Assembly: GCA_000715685.1 (NCBI GenBank)
Contig: KL569440.1
Coordinates: 20,231 to 25,380 of the forward strand
Direction: 5' to 3'
Source of the DNA: Streptomyces lilacinus
Lineage (GTDB): Bacteria > Actinomycetota > Actinomycetes > Streptomycetales > Streptomycetaceae
Length of the DNA: 5,150 nucleotides
In this document: piece by piece, positions 1 to 5,150 of the stretch
Layout of the letters: each line of letters starts with the position of its first letter
How positions within the stretch are numbered: position 1 is the stretch's first letter
Translations under genes and position numbers: made by a program
The notes under the pieces: generated by a model
What the model was told of the DNA's origin: nothing
What the model saw: only the letters and a program-made list of their open reading frames with translations
Databases searched by the model: none

Positions 1-199
1 GGCGAGCCGGGACCTCGCCCACCTCCGGGCCCGCCCCACTTCCGCGGGGTCGACCCCGACCTCCATCTGCATCTGAAGCACCTGCACCGCTCACACCATC
101 CGAACCGGCGGACACAACGCCTCGCATCTCGGAAAGATCACGGAACGTGACCCCCTCGCGAGACAGCATGATTGACGTACGGATACCCCAACAAGCGCT

Positions 200-239
200 T
201 CCGGCATATTCCGGCGCAACGGAGTATGCGTCCGGCATA
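200..239 (+). repeat. 9-base direct repeat TCCGGCATA, two copies 31 bp apart
   Basis: TCCGGCATA occurs at 200-208 and 231-239. The 31-base period is close to three helical turns. The second copy supplies most of the loop and right arm of the inverted repeat at 223-241. A protein-binding site is possible, but no promoter or gene is identified next to it, and chance is not excluded. Confidence 0.4.
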
Positions 240-241
240 CT
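223..241. repeat. Inverted repeat, 7-bp stem with 5-base loop
   Basis: AGTATGC (223-229) and GCATACT (235-241) are perfectly complementary around the loop GTCCG. No T-run follows on either strand, so this is not a standard intrinsic terminator. It could be an operator or a weak RNA hairpin. A second, weaker hairpin of 6 bp (CGGAGC 272-277 with GCTCCG 285-290) lies 31 bases further on. Confidence 0.4.
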
Positions 242-499
242 GTGCGACGCGCGCGATGAGGGCTCGACCGTCGGAGCGTCATCGGCTCCGCGGCGATACG
301 AGGGAAGGGCGTTTCGGTGGCCGGCGCCACCCATTCGGCGACGCCGACTTTGTTGCGCCCCTGAACCACTCGCATCTCACGGAGAGTACCCGACACCGAC
401 GCCAACTCCGCACAGTGACGAGTTACGCGAAGAACACAACTCGATATCGACGCAGCGTGATCACTTTTCCCGTCAAGGGCGGCATTTCACCCACACCGA

Positions 500-1527
500 T
501 TACGCAGCGCCATTCGGGCGATTCGCGATTTCCGTCGAGCAATTCTCCGGATCATCCAGCAGCGCTTCCGCCAGGAGTTCCTCCGCCTCGACTGGAGACC
601 GCCACTGCTCGCGCCGCAGCCATGCGCGCTTGAGGTGAAGGTGAATGTCCGCATCCCAGGTGAAACCCATGCCGCCATGCAGTTGCAAACAGTCACGGGC
701 ATTGCGGACAGCGGCCTCATCGGCGAGCAGTTTGGCCGCGAATACGTCACTCTGCGTCATTGTCAGCGATGCGGCATACACGCTACTGCGTGCGATTTCC
801 GTACGCGCGAGCATCTGCGCGCACAGGTGCTGCACGGCCTGAAAGGCGCCGATGGGACGGCCGAACTGCTGACGGCTCTTGCAGTACGAAACCGCCATGC
901 CCAGAGTTTCGGCCGCGCTGCCGAGTTGCTGAGCCGCGGTGAGCAACGCCCCCTCGGCACACAAGCGAAGGGCGTTCACCCCGGTGAGGGTGACTGCCGA
1001 TTTCGGTATCCCAGCAGGCACGCCCACCTGGTGCAGCGGTGTTGTCGGGTCCACCGACCGGATGCGCCGTACAGGAAGGCGGCGCGGCTCCGGTGCCCCA
1101 GCCGTTTCCAGCACCTGGGCCACGGCGCCGTCGAAGAGCAGGAGGGCCTGGGCGGAGTCGAGGTGTTCGACCATGCCGGAGGCGTCCAGTGCCGTCACGA
1201 CCGTCGCACCCTCGGCGGCGCCGGGCACCAGGCCGGCCGCCAGGTGGGTGGCGACGAGCGGGCCGGGCACCAGATGCCGCCCGGCCTCCTCGAAGACGAG
1301 GACGGCTTCCGGCACCGACCGAGGCCGGCGCCGGCGCCGGCTTCCGGGAGCCGCAGGGAGAAGAAACCGGTTTCTGCCAACTCACGCCACAACGACCGGT
1401 CGAGAACGAGCTCCGGGGTCTTCCGGTCCACGAGTTGGCGGAGTTTCTCCCGGGGGAAACGGGCCGCGAGGAGCGCGCGGGTCCCCGCCCGGAGCGTTCG
1501 TTGGTCGTCGCTCAGCCGGAAATCCAT
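500..1527 (-). CDS. Short acyl-CoA dehydrogenase subunit, apparent frameshift
   Basis: Flavin-dependent acyl-CoA dehydrogenases oxidise an acyl-CoA to its 2,3-enoyl-CoA. The ATG at 1527-1525 opens MDFRLSDDQRTL, a typical ACAD N-terminus, with GGTGAG seven bases upstream. The frame is good for 70 codons, to 1318, ending in an Ala/Gly run and GLG. It then switches: the rest starts near 1315 with PEAVLVFEEAGRHLVPGPL and runs 271 codons to a TAA at 502-500. One missing base near 1313-1325 would give a protein of about 342 residues. The C-terminal half has RQQFGRPIGAFQAVQH (about 219-234) and QLHGGMGFTW (about 282-291), both classic ACAD motifs. The central G-F-S-E-P flavin loop and the C-terminal xEGT element are absent, as in short partner subunits of heteromeric ACADs. 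It is last in the operon, 8 bases after the larger ACAD gene. Codons become visibly AT-richer from about 1080 to the stop. The family call is secure; whether the frameshift is real is not. Confidence 0.85.
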
Positions 1528-1535
1528 GATCGCTC

Positions 1536-2704
1536 TCACCGCCCTCGGGGGAGGCCGAGGATCCGCTCGGCAATGATGTTCTGCTGGATCTGGGACGTGC
1601 CGGCAGCGATGGTGTAGGAGAGCGAGGAGAGACGCCCGGCGGTCCATTCCTGGTCGCCGTCCAAGGACAGCGACCCGAGGACCTCGGCAGCGGCGTCGAA
1701 TAGTTCATGGCGCGCCTGCGAATAGCGCAACTTGAAGACCGAGCCGCCCACACCGGGCACGCCGTCGCCACCCGCGCGCAGCCCGGCTTCCGCCTCACTC
1801 ACATTCCACTGCACCAACCGCCACAGGGCCGCGAATTCGGCGTTCAGCCTGCCGAGCCGGCGGCGCAGGGCCGCGTCGTCCCAACGCCCGTTCTCCTTCG
1901 CAGCACGGGCCAGCTGTCCGAGGGTGCGTCGGCAGGCGACCACCTCGCCGGCGAAGGCGGTGCCACGCTCGAAGGAGAGGGTGACCATGGTGACGCGCCA
2001 GCCGTCGTTCTCCGCACCGACACGGTTGGCAACCGGGACCCGCACCTCGTCCAGGAAGACCTCGGCGAATTCCTCCGACCCGGCGATCGTCCGCAGCGGC
2101 CGGACGGTCACACCCGGCGCGTCCATCGGCAGCACCAGCCAGGTGAGGCCCTTGTGTCCGGGGGTCGACGGGTCGGTCCGCACCAGGAGCTCGCACCAGT
2201 CGGCGACTTCCGCGTGCGAGGTCCAGATCTTGCTGCCGGTCACGACGTAGTCGTCGCCGTCGCGAACCGCGCGAGTGCGCAGGGAGGCCAGGTCGGAGCC
2301 GGCGTCCGGCTCGGAGAAGCCCTGGCACCACACCTCGTCCCCGCGCAGGATCGGGGGCAGCCAGCGGGCCCGCTGGGCGGCCGTGCCCTCCGCCGCGATG
2401 GTGGGGCCGGCGTGCAGGAGGCCGACGAAGTTGGCTCCCACGTAGGGGCTCCGGCCCGTTCGGTCTCCTCGAGGAAGATCAGGTGCAGGGTGGGGCCGGC
2501 GCCGCGGCCGCCCGCGTCGGCGGGCCAGTGCAGGCCCGCGTACCCCGCGTCGTACAGCGCCCGCTGCCAGGCGCAGTCGTGGGCGCGCCGGGCCGGCCAG
2601 TCACCGGGCGAGGGTGCGGCGGGCAGCTTGGGCAGCGACACGCGCAACCAGTCGCGAAGCCGTTGCCGGAATTCCTCCTCGTCGGCGGTGCGGGAGAGGT
2701 CCAT
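1536..2704 (-). CDS. Large acyl-CoA dehydrogenase subunit, apparent frameshift
   Basis: The ATG at 2704-2702 opens MDLSRTADEEEFRQRLRDWL, an ACAD helical N-terminus, and reads in frame to ERAGAP (codon 87, ending 2444). The continuation, YVGANFVGLLHAGPT, lies in another frame. One extra C in the CCCC run on the minus strand (2445-2448) would restore GAP-YVGANFVG and give 389 residues, a normal length. The second part carries the flavin and substrate loop QGFSEPDAGSDL (about 128-139), KIWTSHAEVADW (about 159-170) and a C-terminus with AAGTSQIQQNIIAERILG (from about 367). Ala stands where medium-chain ACADs have the catalytic Glu (YEGT). The R-x-x-F-G and Q-x-H-G-G motifs of homomeric ACADs are not visible, but the next gene has them. 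That suggests the two are subunits of one enzyme. The gene starts 6 bases after the amidohydrolase stop, consistent with an operon. The TGA stop is at 1538-1536. Confidence 0.87.
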
Positions 2705-2710
2705 CGCCTC

Positions 2711-3946
2711 TCACGCCTTCGCTTCGTCGAGGGCCGGGCCTTCATCGAGACCTCTGTCTTCGTCGAGGTCCAGGTCGAGCATGCGGATGGCGTTGCCACG
2801 CATGATCTTGTGGACGGTCTCGGCGTCCAGTCCCCGTACGTGGTCGAGCGCCACCTCCTTGGTGTGGGGGAAGGTGGAGTCGACGTGGGGGTAGTCGGTT
2901 TCGAAGGTGGCGTTGTCGCGGCCCACGGCGTCGAGCGAGGCGATCCCGTGTTTGTCGCGGAAGAAGCAACAGAAGATCTGCCGGTAGTAGTAGGTGGACG
3001 GTGGTTCGGGGATCAGGTCCCGTACGCCACCCCAGGCGCGGTGCTCGCGCCATACGTCGTCGGCGCGTTCCAAGGCGTAGGGGATCCAGCCCATCTGGCC
3101 CTCGCTGTAGGCGAGCTTCAGGCGGGGGAAGCGCACGAGCACGCCGCTGAAGAGGAAGTCGGCCATCGAGGCCATGGCGTTGTTGAAGGACAGCGTCGCC
3201 TGGACGGCGACGGGGGCGTCGGGAGAGGCCGCCGGCATCTGGGACGAGGAGCCGATGTGCATGCAGACGACGGTGCCGGTCTCCTCGCAGGCGGCGAAGA
3301 AGGGGTCCCAATGACCGGTGTGGATGCTGGGCAGGCCCAGGTGGGTGGGCAGCTCGCTGAAGGTCACGGCCCGTACGCCGCGGGCCGCGTTCCGTCGGAT
3401 CTCGGCGACGGCGAGGTCGATGTCCCAGAGCGGGATGAGGCACAGTGGGATGAGCCGGCCGCCACTGTCGCCGCACCACTCCTCCACCATCCAGTCGTTG
3501 TAGGCCCGGACACAGGCGAGAGCGACCTCCTTGTCGCGGGCCTCCGCGAAGGTCTGGCCGCAGAAGCGCGGGAAGGTCGGGAAGCACAGCGACGCCTCGA
3601 CATGGTTGAGGTCCATGTCCTTCAACCGCTCCACCGGGTCCCAGCAGCCGGGGCGCATCTCCGCGCGCGTGATGCCGTCCAGCGTCATGTCGTCCCGGTC
3701 GAAGCCCACGGCGGCGATGTTGCGCTTGTACGGGAAGTGGAGGTCCTCGTAGATCCACCAGTCGGTGGGCGGGCCGTCCGGGTCCATGGTGGTCCGGTAC
3801 TTCCCGCCGATGTACTGGAGCTCGCCGATGCCTGCGGTGACCGCACGAGGACCGCGCTCCCGGTACTTGGCGGGCAGCCAGGCCTCGAAGAGATGAGCCG
3901 GCTCGATCACGTGGTCGTCGACACTGACGATGCGTGGCAGGTCCAT
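2711..3946 (-). CDS. Amidohydrolase-family (Amidohydro_2) metal-dependent hydrolase
   Basis: This is an intact 411-residue protein, probably a cytoplasmic TIM-barrel of the Amidohydro_2 group, which includes decarboxylases of the ACMSD and LigW type as well as hydrolases. It begins IVSVDDHVIEP, with the Asp-x-His metal motif at D10 and H12. Further candidate ligands are H230 in CMHIGSSS and D351 in FETDYPH. Where ACMSD has a His after the F-P-x-L-K strand, this protein has SEGQMGW (281-287), a variant I recall from actinobacterial relatives, so its chemistry may differ from ACMSD. The N-terminal domain includes W63-W64 and a Gly-Lys-Tyr segment near 48-50. The family core ends near residue 390; an acidic, LDE-repeating tail of about 20 residues follows. 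The ATG at 3946-3944 has GAGGGG six bases upstream, and the preceding region holds a promoter and an operator. It is first in the operon with the ACAD pair. I cannot tell whether it hydrolyses or decarboxylates, nor on what substrate. Confidence 0.85.
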   Translation of the reverse strand: MDLPRIVSVDDHVIEPAHLFEAWLPAKYRERGPRAVTAGIGELQYIGGKYRTTMDPDGPPTDWWIYEDLHFPYKRNIAAVGFDRDDMTLDGITRAEMRPGCWDPVERLKDMDLNHVEASLCFPTFPRFCGQTFAEARDKEVALACVRAYNDWMVEEWCGDSGGRLIPLCLIPLWDIDLAVAEIRRNAARGVRAVTFSELPTHLGLPSIHTGHWDPFFAACEETGTVVCMHIGSSSQMPAASPDAPVAVQATLSFNNAMASMADFLFSGVLVRFPRLKLAYSEGQMGWIPYALERADDVWREHRAWGGVRDLIPEPPSTYYYRQIFCCFFRDKHGIASLDAVGRDNATFETDYPHVDSTFPHTKEVALDHVRGLDAETVHKIMRGNAIRMLDLDLDEDRGLDEGPALDEAKA

Positions 3947-3965
3947 GAGCGCCCCCTCATCCCAT

Positions 3966-3980
3966 CTGACGGTTCGTCAG
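3966..3980. promoter_or_regulatory. Palindromic operator, copy 1 (CTGACG-GTT-CGTCAG)
   Basis: This is a perfect 6+6 inverted repeat with a three-base centre. It lies just downstream of the expected transcription start of the minus-strand operon and about 20 bases before its ATG. A bound protein there would block initiation or early elongation. Palindromes of this size and shape are typical of TetR-family repressors, which often control actinobacterial acyl-CoA gene clusters. No regulator gene lies in the window, so the TetR link is inference. Confidence 0.75.
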
Positions 3981-3992
3981 CTCCTGTCGAGG

Positions 3993-4021
3993 AGGCTAGA
4001 CCGCACCCCCTGGACCGGCAA
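3993..4021 (-). promoter_or_regulatory. Sigma-70-type promoter for the amidohydrolase-ACAD operon
   Basis: Read on the minus strand, TTGCCG (4021-4016) and TAGCCT (3998-3993) are separated by exactly 17 bases. This fits the actinobacterial housekeeping pattern TTGnnn-N17-TAnnnT. Transcription would start near 3986, immediately before operator copy 1. It leaves a leader of about 40 bases before the ATG at 3946. Confidence 0.5.
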
Positions 4022-4051
4022 GGCACCTCGCCCTACGCTCCCGGTCATAAA

Positions 4052-4065
4052 TGACGGTTCGTCAG
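4052..4065. promoter_or_regulatory. Palindromic operator, copy 2 (TGACG-GTT-CGTCA)
   Basis: This shares the 14-base core TGACGGTTCGTCAG exactly with copy 1, including the asymmetric GTT centre in the same orientation. The centres (3973 and 4058) are 85 bp apart, close to eight helical turns, so two bound dimers would face the same side of the DNA. It sits about 20 bases before the GTG start of the ligase gene, placed to repress it. Confidence 0.75.
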
Positions 4066-4075
4066 ATGCACTTCT

Positions 4076-4081
4076 AGGGGG
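4076..4081 (+). promoter_or_regulatory. Ribosome binding site AGGGGG of the ligase gene
   Basis: AGGGGG lies four bases before GTG 4086-4088. It supports that GTG as the start, since the reading frame from there gives a normal ligase N-terminus and no ATG in the same frame lies between here and operator copy 2. Confidence 0.55.
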
Positions 4082-4085
4082 CGCC

Positions 4086-5150
4086 GTGCAGAGCCGTGTC
4101 ACCGCTCGGGAACTGGCCGGCTCCGCCACTCTGTGGGAGCTCCTCGCGCGCCGGGCGACGCTCACCCCGGCCGCGACCGCGCTGATACAGGCGGACGACC
4201 CGGCGCGGAGTGCCGACGGCGTCACCGCCTCCGGCGACCGTCAGGTGACCTTCGAGGCCCTGCGCGGGCGGGCCGAGCGGGTCGCCGCCTGGTTGCACGT
4301 GCTGGGAGTGCGGCAGGGCAGCCGGTTCGCCTGGCAGCTGCCCACCCGCATCGAGTCGGTCGTCCTGAGCTTCGCCCTGGCCCGTCTCGGTGCCGTCCAG
4401 ACGCCCCTCATCCCCTCCTACCGTGACCGCGAGGTGGGCCACGCGCTGCGCGCCACGGGGGCGGGTTTCCTCGCCGTGCCCGGGGTGCTGCGGGGCTTCG
4501 ACCACGCCGCGATGGCCCGCCGTCTCGCCCCCGGGGTGCCCGAACCCCCGCTGGTCCTCACCGCGCACGGCACCCTCCCGGAAGCGGACCCGGCGGTTCT
4601 CCCGCCCCCTCCCACCGACGGCGGCGCCGTCCGATGGATCTACTGGACCTCGGGCACGACGGCCGCCCCCAAGGGCGTCCTGCACACCGACCGCAGCCTC
4701 GTCGCCGCCGGTGCCGGACTGGCGGACGCCCTTCGCCTCACCACCGACGACGTCGGCTCCATGGCCTTCCCCTACGCCCACGTCGCCGGGCCCGACTACA
4801 CCGTGATGGCGCTCCTGCTCGGCTTCCCCGTCGTGCTGTTCGAGCACTTCTCGCTGCCGGCCTCCCTCGGCGCGTACCGCCGTCATGGCGTCACCACGGC
4901 GGGAGGCTCCACCGCGTTCTACTCAATGTTCCTCGCCGAACAGCGCAAGGACCCCGGGCGCAAGCTGATCCCCACCCTGAGACTGCTCGCGGGCGGCGGG
5001 GCGCCACTGCCGGCCGAGCTGTACGGCGAAGTGGTGCGGGAGCTGGGCTGCGGGCTCACCCACGGCTACGGCATGACCGAGACCCCGATGATCACGATGG
5101 GGAGTCCGGACGACCCCGAGGAGCGGCTGGCCACTGTCTCTTATACACAT
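4086..5150 (+). CDS. AMP-forming acyl-CoA synthetase, 5' part only
   Basis: This is a class I adenylate-forming enzyme (AMP-binding family): it turns a carboxylic acid, ATP and CoA into acyl-CoA via an acyl-adenylate. It starts at GTG 4086 (VQSRVTARELAGSATLWELL) and stays open for all 355 codons to the window end. The phosphate-binding motif YWTSGTTAAPKGV is at about 186-198; Ala replaces the usual Gly after GTT, a change I recall from actinobacterial ligases. A substrate-pocket region FPYAHVAGPDY follows at about 228-238, then LLAGGGAPLP (300-309) and the adenine-binding motif HGYGMTETP (326-334). The C-terminal domain with the catalytic Lys is missing because the sequence stops, so roughly 150-200 residues are lost. 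The last codons, from 5134, read through adapter sequence and are not genuine. It is divergent from, and shares operators with, the ACAD operon, so it probably activates the acid that the operon processes. Chain length and substrate are unknown. Confidence 0.88.
   Translation, partial: MQSRVTARELAGSATLWELLARRATLTPAATALIQADDPARSADGVTASGDRQVTFEALRGRAERVAAWLHVLGVRQGSRFAWQLPTRIESVVLSFALARLGAVQTPLIPSYRDREVGHALRATGAGFLAVPGVLRGFDHAAMARRLAPGVPEPPLVLTAHGTLPEADPAVLPPPPTDGGAVRWIYWTSGTTAAPKGVLHTDRSLVAAGAGLADALRLTTDDVGSMAFPYAHVAGPDYTVMALLLGFPVVLFEHFSLPASLGAYRRHGVTTAGGSTAFYSMFLAEQRKDPGRKLIPTLRLLAGGGAPLPAELYGEVVRELGCGLTHGYGMTETPMITMGSPDDPEERLATVSYTH
5134..5150. other. Nextera/Tn5 mosaic-end adapter remnant (artefact)
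   Basis: CTGTCTCTTATACACAT matches the first 17 bases of the 19-base Tn5 mosaic end (CTGTCTCTTATACACATCT) used in Nextera libraries, and ends exactly at the window edge. It is untrimmed library sequence at a contig end, not host DNA or a resident transposon. Genomic sequence stops at or just before 5133. Confidence 0.95.

Larger units (their letters stand above)
1..499. other. Low-GC non-coding stretch with no supportable gene
   Basis: No convincing gene is visible here on either strand. The open frames have weak start sites and composition unlike a protein: low-complexity Arg/Ser/Pro runs on the plus strand, and a TTG-started minus frame at 91-405 without a spaced ribosome binding site. A hand count of 421-480 gives about 52% GC, against about 70% at 3541-3600 in the amidohydrolase gene. 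Bases 1-90 are GC-rich again. The stretch contains an inverted repeat and a 9-base direct repeat (listed separately). It also holds two short perfect palindromes: TCGATATCGA at 441-450 and GTGATCAC at 457-464. I see no GC hairpin followed by a T-run that would end the minus-strand operon stopping at 500. It is most likely intergenic or decayed sequence. Confidence 0.55.
3947..4085. promoter_or_regulatory. Divergent control region between the operon and the ligase gene
   Basis: These 139 bases separate the minus-strand operon from the plus-strand ligase and must drive both. They hold a good minus-strand promoter, two identical palindromic operators and a ribosome binding site at each edge. No clear plus-strand promoter can be read. 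CATAAA at 4045-4050 could serve as a -10 with a poor -35 near 4021-4026, and the second operator would then begin directly after it. Confidence 0.75.

Noticed and set aside
91..405. 104-codon minus-strand frame as a fourth operon gene
   Set aside because: It has a TTG start, no spaced Shine-Dalgarno, no motif, and a gap of about 95 bases after an otherwise tightly packed operon.
147..638. Plus-strand open frames of 153-163 codons across the left region
   Set aside because: They are Arg/Ser/Pro-rich with no motif, start at GTG or TTG without a ribosome binding site, and overlap the 3' end of the short ACAD gene.
1313..1330. Programmed ribosomal frameshifting joining the two ACAD halves
   Set aside because: No slippery heptamer with a downstream structure is evident, and ACADs are not known to use it. 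A missing base is simpler.
635..1576. 313-codon plus-strand open frame opposite the short ACAD gene
   Set aside because: It is antisense to recognised ACAD sequence, with no motif of its own.
1707..2894. 395-codon plus-strand open frame opposite the large ACAD gene
   Set aside because: Its composition is typical of a high-GC antisense shadow (Arg/Gly/Pro/Ser), and no domain is visible.
2483..4054. 523-codon plus-strand open frame opposite the amidohydrolase gene
   Set aside because: It is antisense to a clear family member, is rich in Gly/Val/Glu/Arg with no recognisable motif, and would run through both promoter and operators. High GC leaves antisense frames open.
4074..4886. 270-codon minus-strand open frame opposite the ligase gene
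   Set aside because: The plus strand carries the adenylate-forming motifs; this frame is a Gly/Arg-rich shadow.
4923..5150. Minus-strand frame beginning MCIRDS at the window end
   Set aside because: Its start is made by the reverse complement of the Tn5 mosaic end, and the rest is antisense to the ligase.
5134..5150. End of a resident Tn5-like transposon
   Set aside because: The match is to the engineered mosaic end, sits exactly at the sequence edge, and interrupts an otherwise normal gene with no transposon body.

Overview
The window looks like part of a high-GC actinobacterial chromosome, Streptomyces-like or a relative. Coding regions run near 70% GC in the stretches I counted, G/C dominates third codon positions, one gene starts with GTG, and the protein families are typical of actinobacterial acyl-CoA metabolism. 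It appears to be the end of a draft contig: the last 17 bases are the Nextera/Tn5 mosaic-end adapter, not genomic DNA.

Layout. Positions 1-499 hold no gene I can support. The GC content is lower there and there are a few small repeats. From 500 to 3946 three genes lie head to tail on the minus strand, with gaps of 6 and 8 bases, and almost certainly form one operon. In transcription order they are an amidohydrolase-family protein (3946-2711), a large acyl-CoA dehydrogenase (ACAD) subunit (2704-1536), and a short ACAD subunit (1527-500). Each ACAD gene is split by an apparent one-base loss (near 2445-2448 and near 1313-1325), with clear ACAD sequence on both sides in different frames. Positions 3947-4085 are a divergent control region with two copies of the palindrome TGACG-GTT-CGTCA, centred 85 bp apart, one in front of each transcription unit. 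From 4086 to the end, on the plus strand, is the 5' part of an AMP-forming acyl-CoA synthetase.

How it may work together (inference). The ligase would activate a carboxylic acid to its CoA thioester. The two ACAD subunits carry complementary halves of the usual ACAD motifs and would form one heteromeric enzyme that desaturates the thioester. The metal-dependent hydrolase would act on the acid or a product. A TetR-type repressor outside the window probably binds both palindromes and controls both directions. The substrate cannot be read from the sequence. I see no mobile element, CRISPR array, tRNA or rRNA.
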